IMG/VR virus record: IMGVR_UViG_3300008108_006704
Span: 1-28,701 of that record
Strand: one strand, 5' to 3'
From: a virus
Length of the DNA: 28,701 nt
Below, in pieces: positions 21,647-27,591 of this stretch; position 1 is the stretch's first letter; each line of letters begins with the position of its first letter. The position numbers and the translations under genes were made by a program. The notes below the pieces were generated by a model. It was not told the DNA's origin, did not search any database, and saw nothing but the letters and a program-made list of their open reading frames with translations.

Positions 21647-21680
21647 TTTTTAAAATGTGATAAAGTTCAAATCCGTGCCG

Positions 21681-21688
21681 TATATTTG
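21681..21688 (+). promoter_or_regulatory. Host-type -7 element of the DUF6011-like gene
   Basis: Exact TATATTTG; predicted start at about 21693 gives a leader of about 16 bases. No clear -33 TTTG is present at the expected distance. Confidence 0.65.
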
Positions 21689-21708
21689 TATTGTTAAACA
21701 ACCACACC

Positions 21709-22455
21709 ATGACAAACAAAACCATCATCCTCGACAAAGTTAAGTCTTACAACGGAAGCAACGACTTCATCCGCAAAATGAGCGAGACCCTCCACAAGTG
21801 GGGTCGATTGACTGAAAAACAATACTCAGTAGTTGAAAAATTGGTAATCAACGAAGACCGCACGAAAGAAGTAGACGTTGAGTCTCTCCCCGCAGAACTC
21901 CGTGCAATTGTCGAGTACGATGGTAACAACACCTTCATCGTGGACCTTAAGTCAAAGTACTTGACCTACCGCAACCTCACCGACGCACAAATCAAAAAGG
22001 GTTACGAGGCAGTAAATCGTGAGAAGGCTAAAAACTCTCAGGTGACCTTGAACCTTCGTTTGGTAGGTAACACCATCAAGTTGGGTCGTACCATCGCCGA
22101 GCGAATCAAAAAAGAAAAGGGTATCGAGTTCCACCCAATCTTGGTAGACGTAACTGAGGTGATGGTTATGAGTGAAAAAGCTTTCAAATTGAAGGCGAAA
22201 CTCACCAAAGAAAACGGAGGTATCTGCCGTTGTTGCGGAAAGACCTTGACCGACGAGATGTCTCGATTGACTGGTATGGGTCCTGTGTGTTCTAAATACG
22301 TAGGTGTAAAACACCCCGTAAGTAAGAGTGACCTTCCTGCCTACCGTGCAGAAGTGAACGAAAAAATCGACGAGATTGGTGAGTTTGAGTTTTGGATTCC
22401 AAAACGTGGAATCATCCAATGGAACGGAAATGCTGGTGTGATGTTGAAGTTCTAA
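21709..22455 (+). CDS. DUF6011-like Cys-cluster protein
   Basis: 248 residues from the ATG at 21709 (MTNKTIILDKVKSYNGSNDF). Near the C-terminus GGICRCCGKTLTDEMSRLTG followed by MGPVCSKYVG (about 170-199) gives the C-x2-C...G-x-GP-x-C pattern seen in DUF6011-type zinc-binding segments, which are common in phages and of unknown role. The N-terminal 100 residues are helical and basic, with KMSETLHKWGRLTEKQYSVV. Codon use is richer in GC-ending codons (CTCCACAAG, GACCGC) than neighbouring virion genes, similar to clpC, which suggests high early expression. Has its own host-type promoter and a strong terminator. Confidence 0.72.
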   Translation: MTNKTIILDKVKSYNGSNDFIRKMSETLHKWGRLTEKQYSVVEKLVINEDRTKEVDVESLPAELRAIVEYDGNNTFIVDLKSKYLTYRNLTDAQIKKGYEAVNREKAKNSQVTLNLRLVGNTIKLGRTIAERIKKEKGIEFHPILVDVTEVMVMSEKAFKLKAKLTKENGGICRCCGKTLTDEMSRLTGMGPVCSKYVGVKHPVSKSDLPAYRAEVNEKIDEIGEFEFWIPKRGIIQWNGNAGVMLKF

Positions 22456-22463
22456 AGAAAAAC

Positions 22464-22488
22464 GGGGGGAGAAATCCCCCCAATTTTT
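22464..22488 (+). terminator. Terminator after the DUF6011-like gene
   Basis: GGGGGGA (22464-22470) pairs with TCCCCCC (22475-22481) around a GAAA loop, followed by AATTTTT. Confidence 0.88.
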
Positions 22489-22495
22489 GATTATT

Positions 22496-23239
22496 ATGAA
22501 ATACCTATTATTTTTTCTCCCCACAATTCTTTTTGGACAAGTTCCAACATACAACGGAACATCATTTCTTGGTGAACACAATGGTTATTACTATTACAAA
22601 TCAAACAATACATTTAATTGGTCAGGAGCCCAAGAAGATGTAAAAACAATTGACACATCATTTGATTTGATTTCCATTCACACACAACAAGAACAGGACT
22701 TTTTATTTTCAGTATGTCCAAGTGGGATGCATTGGATTGGTTTTACTGACACAACAAGTGAAGGTGATTTTATATGGACTGACGGTTCACCTGTTGATTT
22801 TGTTTTTTGGGACATCAACGAACCAAATAACTCAACGGCAGGTAATGAAGATTGGACTTTGTTTGGGTATGGACATTTGGGTAGTTGGAATGATGGGACC
22901 AACTACACGTGGGACAAATATCCGTACCTATTTAAAGTCGAAAAAATCGTACCTCCACCACCACCTCAACCAAAATACACGGAAGTAAAAATTTACCCGA
23001 CAATGGTAAACCGTTCCGTATATTACAAAACCAAAGTTGAGTTTCCGATTGAGTATGTTTCAACAATGGTTAAAGTGTATCTACATAGTGAATCAGGAGT
23101 GTTGGTGAGTTACAAAGAAACTGTGGTTAACGATGAACTGATGGAATTTGATTTACCTTGGGTATCACAATCTATGTGTTACTTGACTGTGGTTGTCGGG
23201 GGTAAAAAGTACTTTGAAAAAATTATTGTTGTCGAATAA
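22496..23239 (+). CDS. Secreted C-type-lectin-like protein with a T9SS-type C-terminal domain
   Basis: 247 residues from ATG 22496. MKYLLFFLPTILFGQ is a signal peptide (cleavage likely before Gln15). Residues about 24-149 form a C-type lectin-like domain: WIGFTDTTSEGDFIWTDG (80-97), FWDINEPNN (104-112), NEDW (117-120) and GSWND (129-133), then YPYLFKVE. EPN and WND are the usual Ca2+/sugar-site motifs, but only one Cys (Cys74) lies in the domain, so the usual disulfides are absent. A Pro linker (PPPPPQP) leads to residues 161-247, which begin VKIYPTMVN and end GGKKYFEKIIVVE, as in type IX secretion sorting domains (Por_Secre_tail). The host T9SS would export it to the cell surface. Its 3' end overlaps the convergent glycosyltransferase gene by 17 bases. 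Confidence 0.8.
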   Translation: MKYLLFFLPTILFGQVPTYNGTSFLGEHNGYYYYKSNNTFNWSGAQEDVKTIDTSFDLISIHTQQEQDFLFSVCPSGMHWIGFTDTTSEGDFIWTDGSPVDFVFWDINEPNNSTAGNEDWTLFGYGHLGSWNDGTNYTWDKYPYLFKVEKIVPPPPPQPKYTEVKIYPTMVNRSVYYKTKVEFPIEYVSTMVKVYLHSESGVLVSYKETVVNDELMEFDLPWVSQSMCYLTVVVGGKKYFEKIIVVE

Positions 23240-23981
23240 AGTTAACGTCATCGGTCTCTGTTAGAGAATTACCTGCAGATTCAAATCGTGTTTGTCCGAT
23301 ATAGTTAGTTTTTGTTGCGACCGCTCGGATATTTGGGATATACATTTCTCTCATGTCTTTTCTCGGGTGTGTAGAAATAACAGCAGATAAAAACTCATCC
23401 GACACTACAATGTTTTGTTTTAATACATCCAAATGGTCCTCTACAAGTCTGATTAAACCGTTACTTTTTAAGATATATGAGTGAGTATTATAAAAGAAAG
23501 ATGGACGAATAAAATGTTCTTTCCCTATTCTTGATGGGGGTATAACATCACCAAAATAATCATGAAGTGAATTGTGAGCTAACAAACAAAAATCCCAATC
23601 ATAGTCTTCAAGTTCGTCAAAAATATTCCAATCGATACCTTCAAGAATACTAAAATCATCTTCAAGAATTAAAATACTCGTATAATCATTATTGTAGGCA
23701 TGTTCCCAACATTTCGTATGTGATATCATACCACCCGCTTCACCAGCCAATGCGGGTCGTTGCCACCACCACCATCCACCGTCATTCAAATTCCAATTAG
23801 GGTAAATTCTATATTCAGGAAAATTTTCAGGATTCTCCAATAATTCTTTTCCTATGAATCCTGGCATAATCATAATTGGGCTATCATCACTCAAAGGTAT
23901 TTGTCTTGCACGCTCAATGAGTTCTTGATGATATTCAGGTCGGTGGTCAATTGAAATAATGTATACTTGGTCGAATCTCAT
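23223..23981 (-). CDS. GT25-family-like glycosyltransferase
   Basis: 252 residues. The family pattern is visible: N-terminal VYIISIDHRPEYHQEL (6-21), GEAGGMISHTKCWEHA (80-95) and ILEDDFS (105-111), in which EDD corresponds to the metal/sugar-nucleotide binding acidic motif. GT25 enzymes add sugars to lipooligosaccharide or to proteins. A run of four Trp (GGWWWWQRPAL) lies between the motifs. No signal or membrane segment, so cytoplasmic. In phages such enzymes may modify host surface glycans or virion proteins. It lies next to a secreted lectin-like gene, but on the opposite strand. Confidence 0.75.
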   Translation of the reverse strand: MRFDQVYIISIDHRPEYHQELIERARQIPLSDDSPIMIMPGFIGKELLENPENFPEYRIYPNWNLNDGGWWWWQRPALAGEAGGMISHTKCWEHAYNNDYTSILILEDDFSILEGIDWNIFDELEDYDWDFCLLAHNSLHDYFGDVIPPSRIGKEHFIRPSFFYNTHSYILKSNGLIRLVEDHLDVLKQNIVVSDEFLSAVISTHPRKDMREMYIPNIRAVATKTNYIGQTRFESAGNSLTETDDVNFIRQQ

Positions 23982-23987
23982 AATAAA

Positions 23988-24010
23988 AAAAGGGGATTAA
24001 ATCCCCTTTT
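23988..24010. terminator. Terminator after the holin gene
   Basis: AAAAGGGGAT pairs with ATCCCCTTTT around a TAA loop (10-bp stem). It stops minus-strand transcription leaving the lysis cassette, 30 bases past the holin stop and just before the GT25 start. Confidence 0.88.
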
Positions 24011-24040
24011 ATTATAGTAAATTTATGTTCTATTTAAACA

Positions 24041-24388
24041 TTATTCTGAAGTATTAGAAAGACTTTCACCATCTTCCTCATCTACTTTCTGAATTAACAT
24101 TTTATCTCTATCTTCTGAGTTGAACCAGTAATCAACAACTTTGTTAAGGTTACCTACGAATGCACCGAAAAGGATTAATAACATCTCTTTCCAGTTTTCT
24201 TGAATTTCAATACCAAAGAAAACCGCAGAGTTAATACCTAAAATGATAAAGAAAAATAAGAATAAAACAATCAAAGTTATTCTCCAACGGTTTGTCTGCA
24301 TCTGTTGTAACATGTAGTAGAATCTGTTTTTATCATCTACTTTTACATAACTACCGTTACTAGTAAACATATCTTTAAGTTTTGCCAT
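24041..24388 (-). CDS. Probable holin, two membrane segments
   Basis: 115 residues. Two hydrophobic helices: about 36-59 (ITLIVLFLFFFIILGINSAV) and 68-86 (EMLLILFGAFVGNLNKVVDY). The second, followed by YWFNSEDRDK, resembles the end of phage holin families that read FGAxxxxxxxVVxYWFGSS. The C-terminus is charged and acidic. It overlaps the endolysin stop by one base (TAATG), which gives translational coupling and the standard lysis-cassette layout. Holin identity rests on topology, motif similarity and context. Confidence 0.75.
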   Translation of the reverse strand: MAKLKDMFTSNGSYVKVDDKNRFYYMLQQMQTNRWRITLIVLFLFFFIILGINSAVFFGIEIQENWKEMLLILFGAFVGNLNKVVDYWFNSEDRDKMLIQKVDEEDGESLSNTSE

Positions 24389-24981
24389 TATGCTAAATCA
24401 CTAGATTCGATTAATGTATATGTGAAAGAATTACCATGAACTGCAGAAGCCTTTTCACATAACGCCATAAATTTATCAAAATCAGTTACTGTTGCAAAAA
24501 CCTGACATCCTTCAGACCAGTTTTCAACATAAGTTGATGTACCCGTCGCAGATGAACGGTGGATGTTAATACCGAAGATTCCTTCTGCAATTTTTGTTTC
24601 ATCATAAGTTAAGTCACGGTTTGGGTCACGATAAACTTTAACGGGTTTTGCTTGTTTCAAAGCTTTATATTTTCCTTGGTGTAAACCGATAGAGTGAGAA
24701 CCTCTATATTGACCCTCAACTAATCTTGCAACTCCCGCTGCGTTGTGATATTCCATCACACCTTTTTTACCTGGGTCTGTAGTGGCATTCCATTCGTGAA
24801 ATTGCCATTCACCATTTAGTTTATAAGAGACAGTAATTTTATCGTCAAATAAATTTGTCACTTTGTTTCCTGTTGCCGAGTTTCTTACTCCAACAATGTT
24901 TAGGTCATAGTCTTTAGTTCCTTCAAACCAAGCGTAACCTTTGCCCTTTACAGCTTTTTCAATTTGTTCCCTTGTGTACAT
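24388..24981 (-). CDS. Endolysin-like protein with a YkuD-type active-site motif
   Basis: 197 residues. INIHRSSATGTSTYVENWSE followed by GCQVF (138-162) carries the H-x(14)-S-x-G-C arrangement (His141, Ser156, Gly158, Cys159) seen in YkuD-fold L,D-transpeptidases and related phage lysis enzymes. Upstream, GVMEYHNAAGVARLVEGQYR and GSHSIGLHQGKYKAL (about 74-108) probably form the rest of the fold. No signal peptide, so release would depend on the adjacent holin. Whether it cuts peptidoglycan as a peptidase or acts as a transpeptidase cannot be told. GTATTTATTC lies about 26 bases before the ATG. Confidence 0.75.
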   Translation of the reverse strand: MYTREQIEKAVKGKGYAWFEGTKDYDLNIVGVRNSATGNKVTNLFDDKITVSYKLNGEWQFHEWNATTDPGKKGVMEYHNAAGVARLVEGQYRGSHSIGLHQGKYKALKQAKPVKVYRDPNRDLTYDETKIAEGIFGINIHRSSATGTSTYVENWSEGCQVFATVTDFDKFMALCEKASAVHGNSFTYTLIESSDLA

Positions 24982-25007
24982 AATTAAAATTTTAGTTTAT
25001 TTATTTA

Positions 25008-25018
25008 TGAATAAATAC
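25008..25018 (-). promoter_or_regulatory. Late-promoter-like motif GTATTTATTCA before the lysis cassette
   Basis: Minus-strand GTATTTATTCA, 26 bases before the endolysin ATG, at the boundary with the divergent HNH promoter. Confidence 0.42.
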
Positions 25019-25020
25019 TT

Positions 25021-25051
25021 TTTGATTTCATGAAATCATTTAGTATATTTG
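25021..25051 (+). promoter_or_regulatory. Host-type promoter of the HNH gene
   Basis: TTTG (25021-25024), 19-base spacer, TATATTTG (25044-25051): exact consensus. The predicted leader is about 13 bases. Confidence 0.82.
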
Positions 25052-25068
25052 CATAGTAATAAAAAGAC

Positions 25069-25560
25069 ATGGACAAAGTACTCGTATTAAATTCTGACTT
25101 CACACCGCTGAATGTTACCACTCTTAGGAGAGGTTTTATTTTAGTGCAAAAAGGTCGTGCAGAAGTTCTGAAGAAAGGTGATGATATTGTTACTACTATT
25201 GGAAATTTTGTTAGACCTGTAATAATTCGTTTATTAAACTTTGTAAGGTTTCGTCCTCACAATCTAAGCGTATCTCGTAAAAGAATCTTCAAACGTGATA
25301 ATTATGAGTGCGGATATTGTGGTTCTAAAAAAAATCTAACAATTGACCACGTACAACCAAAGTCACGTGGTGGTTTGAATACATGGAATAACTTGATTAC
25401 ATGTTGTAGTCGTTGTAACAGCATCAAAGGTGATAAAACACCCGACGAGGCAAACATGAAGCTTAGGTTTAAACCAACGGTACCCGGATTATTCTCAAAA
25501 GTTATTGATGATAATGTTGAGAAAATTTGGAATGAATTTGATTACAGCTTTTCTTGGTAA
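25069..25560 (+). CDS. HNH endonuclease
   Basis: 163 residues. The N-terminal part (KVLVLNSDFTPLNVTTLRRG) matches a widespread HNH subfamily found in bacteria and phages. The HNH core has CGYC (81-84), LTIDHVQPKSRGG (90-102; Asp93, His94), WNNLITCCSRC (106-116; Asn108, Cys113, Cys116) and SIKGDKTPDEA. The four Cys bind a structural zinc and His94 is the general base. The core is intact. Free-standing HNH genes in phages act as homing endonucleases or in packaging; with no intron and no terminase next to it, a free-standing nuclease is most likely. It precedes tRNA-Leu by 32 bases, though the tRNA seems to have its own promoter. Confidence 0.88.
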   Translation: MDKVLVLNSDFTPLNVTTLRRGFILVQKGRAEVLKKGDDIVTTIGNFVRPVIIRLLNFVRFRPHNLSVSRKRIFKRDNYECGYCGSKKNLTIDHVQPKSRGGLNTWNNLITCCSRCNSIKGDKTPDEANMKLRFKPTVPGLFSKVIDDNVEKIWNEFDYSFSW

Positions 25561-25571
25561 CAATTATGTCG

Positions 25572-25579
25572 TATATTTG
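25572..25579 (+). promoter_or_regulatory. Host-type -7 element of tRNA-Leu
   Basis: Exact TATATTTG; the predicted start at about 25584 is 9 bases upstream of the mature tRNA. Only a weak -33 match (TTGG near 25555) is seen. Confidence 0.65.
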
Positions 25580-25592
25580 TTATCAAGTTAAT

Positions 25593-25677
25593 GCCGATGT
25601 GGTGTAAAGGTAGCCACGAGGGACTTAAAATCCCTTGGACAGTGATGTCCGTGCCGGTTCGAGTCCGGCCATCGGTA
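25593..25677 (+). tRNA. tRNA-Leu (anticodon UAA)
   Basis: 85 nt with acceptor stem GCCGATG / CATCGGT, discriminator A, anticodon stem AGGGA / TCCCT with loop CTTAAAA (anticodon TAA), a long variable arm (TGGACAGTGATGTCCG) typical of class II leucine tRNAs, and T-arm GCCGGTTCGAGTCCGGC. CCA is not encoded (followed by CAA), so host tRNA nucleotidyltransferase must add it. It reads TTA and TTG codons, which are abundant in these AT-rich genes. Confidence 0.95.
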
Positions 25678-25707
25678 CAAAAAAAAAGGTGTACTTTCGT
25701 ACACCTT
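25678..25707 (-). terminator. Terminator for the minus-strand 26332 gene
   Basis: AAGGTGTAC (25686-25694) pairs with GTACACCTT (25699-25707) around TTTC. On the minus strand the stem is followed by a run of T (25687-25679), 35 bases past the stop at 25742. On the plus strand the T-tail is weak. Confidence 0.8.
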
Positions 25708-25741
25708 CCTTAGATGAAATCACCCCCTTTCTTTTAGTGAT

Positions 25742-26332
25742 TTATGAAAGAATATTATCTCTAATATCTTTCAGTTTCAACTCCATTTTGGAATTGATGT
25801 CTCCCATCATGGGACACAGTCGGTCAACAAAAGAATCTTCCAATTGTTTCTTTGTTGTATTATCTTTTACAAAATCAGCCATTTTGTTTTTCATGAATTC
25901 AGGTAAGTCATTCAAGTAAGTACCTGAAAAATCTTCAGTATAAACCTCAGCCAATTTTGACGCTAAAAATCTGCAATCAGTAAATAATTTTGGAACGTCA
26001 TCATATTCAGTATCACCAATAGCCTTCATGATAACTTCTTTTTCAAAACCCTCATAACCTAATTTAGTCACTAAGTAATCCGATAGTTTTGATTTAACAG
26101 TATCCATAAACGATTTACCATCGTCTTGGAACATTGTATTTAAAACTTGTAACAAATTTTCATTAATATTGTTACTGTCAAAAGATTGTTTGTTCAAGTA
26201 TTTTATTTCAGAGAATAATCCGTCAAAAGATTCAACCATCGTAAATCTCTTTTTGATTATTGAATTTTCAATAACCATTTTTTCTCTTTTTTGTTCAATC
26301 TCTTTAATATAATTTTTTAAAGTACTATTCAT
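25742..26332 (-). CDS. Hypothetical helical protein
   Basis: 196 residues (MNSTLKNYIKEIEQKREKMV...), highly helical and charged with no signal or membrane segment. The N-terminal 50 residues could be coiled coil. It begins one base after the stop of the next upstream gene (26334), so translation is probably coupled. I do not recognise the family. It belongs to a three-gene minus-strand run that enters from the right edge; the gene type and spacing suggest a virion or assembly role. Confidence 0.6.
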   Translation of the reverse strand: MNSTLKNYIKEIEQKREKMVIENSIIKKRFTMVESFDGLFSEIKYLNKQSFDSNNINENLLQVLNTMFQDDGKSFMDTVKSKLSDYLVTKLGYEGFEKEVIMKAIGDTEYDDVPKLFTDCRFLASKLAEVYTEDFSGTYLNDLPEFMKNKMADFVKDNTTKKQLEDSFVDRLCPMMGDINSKMELKLKDIRDNILS

Positions 26333-26333
26333 A

Positions 26334-27590
26334 TTACTCGATATCTAAAAGGTTTGCACCACATCCGACAGATTTCTCTGCGAAGTTAATTTTATACTTA
26401 CAATATTCAGTATTAACAAATTTATTCTCAATATCGTTCAAATAAACGTTTGTCTTACTTTTTACTAACTTTCCATTTAGGAATCCCGCATCTTTTGTTC
26501 CCCATCCGTCTCTGAATTGTGCTCTACAAGCGATGATAAATTCAGCATATGCCTTTCTAGCTCCATCACTCATAGTTTTTCTATCCATTGCACCGTCATG
26601 ATATGTTTTAATATAAGTCTTACAACTATCTTCTGTAACATCTTGAGATGTTAATCCTGATGCAATTGCTTCTAAACCAGTAGTACCCAATCTTTTGATT
26701 TTGTACATCTTAAATGTTGGAAAAGTATCAAATGCTGATTCAATACCCTTCAAATCAATAGTATCATACATATTCATATCAGCATCCGCAGGTTTTGAAG
26801 TTTCCCAACCTTCGTTAGAATATCTTTGTACTACTCTTTTTTGTTCGTCATTTAAGGTTTTCATTGCCGGTATGGTACCTTGTGTTTCGGCTACTTTTAC
26901 AACAGCCTCAGGTTTTGGTGCAACACCCATTTCTTGTTCAGGTCTTGGTTGAGTCTGATTTGGTGTTGTTGAACCTGATTGTGTAGGTTGTGAAGTTACT
27001 CTTTGAACTGTTCCTCCACCCATCTTAGGTTGTTTATCTGCGGTTAATCCGAAGTTACCATTACCTAAATTTCTTACATACATTCTTTGTTTGTAAGATT
27101 GCTCCAATAATACTGAAAGTCCTAATCCAATTCTATTATGATTATCAGCAACTAATTTAATGTCAGGAGTTGCTAAGAAATCAACATAATATATCATGGT
27201 GTTTTTTTCATCTTGTTTCCAAAATATTGCAGCTCTTACAAAGGCATCATCGTCATCATATTTCTTACCACCAATATTTTTAAATTTAGGTAGTAAGTCC
27301 ATCACCATTTTCTTTTCATCGTCAGAAAATTTTACTTCCTTTTCATCTTGGTCATAAAATGTAAAATCGTTAAAATATCTTAACGTATCTTTTGATGGTT
27401 GAGTAACAACCGGTTGTTGTTGATTTGTTGTAACAACAGGTGGTGTTGTTTGTTGTTGTGGTACCGTATTATCACCCTGTTGGATATTGGTATCCTGTTC
27501 TTTTGGTGGTTGTGTTGAACCTCCACGACTAGGTTGAGCACCTTGTTTAGGTCTCAATTGTTCTTGTAATATTTTTTTCAAACCTTCCAT
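26334..27590 (-). CDS. Hypothetical Pro/Gln-linker virion-type protein
   Basis: 418 residues. A short N-terminal helix (MEGLKKILQEQLRPKQ) is followed by about 60 residues of Gln/Pro/Thr-rich low complexity (PQQQTTPPVVTTNQQQPVVT). A folded domain (RYFNDFTFYDQDEKEVKFSD... up to RNLGNGNFGL) follows, then a second linker (QSGSTTPNQTQPRPEQ). A C-terminal domain with Cys residues (EDSCKTYIKTYHDG, FIIACRAQFRDGWG, NTEYCKYKINFAEKSVGCGA) ends the protein. Multi-domain layout with linkers is typical of internal or tail virion proteins. No family is recognised. It starts one base after the stop of the upstream gene. Confidence 0.62.
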   Translation of the reverse strand: MEGLKKILQEQLRPKQGAQPSRGGSTQPPKEQDTNIQQGDNTVPQQQTTPPVVTTNQQQPVVTQPSKDTLRYFNDFTFYDQDEKEVKFSDDEKKMVMDLLPKFKNIGGKKYDDDDAFVRAAIFWKQDEKNTMIYYVDFLATPDIKLVADNHNRIGLGLSVLLEQSYKQRMYVRNLGNGNFGLTADKQPKMGGGTVQRVTSQPTQSGSTTPNQTQPRPEQEMGVAPKPEAVVKVAETQGTIPAMKTLNDEQKRVVQRYSNEGWETSKPADADMNMYDTIDLKGIESAFDTFPTFKMYKIKRLGTTGLEAIASGLTSQDVTEDSCKTYIKTYHDGAMDRKTMSDGARKAYAEFIIACRAQFRDGWGTKDAGFLNGKLVKSKTNVYLNDIENKFVNTEYCKYKINFAEKSVGCGANLLDIE

Positions 27591-27591
27591 T

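Noticed and set aside
22482-22489. AATTTTTG as the -7 element of the lectin-like gene
   Set aside because: The first base departs from TAnnTTTG, it lies in the T-tail of a terminator and there is no -33 TTTG; the promoter of this gene remains unidentified.
21952-22581. Long minus-strand reading frame opposite the DUF6011-like gene
   Set aside because: It is antisense to a well-supported gene with promoter and terminator, and its translation is Thr/Val-rich without domain sense.
25069-25677. HNH gene as part of a group I intron interrupting the tRNA
   Set aside because: The tRNA is continuous and complete, and no intron core elements flank the HNH gene.
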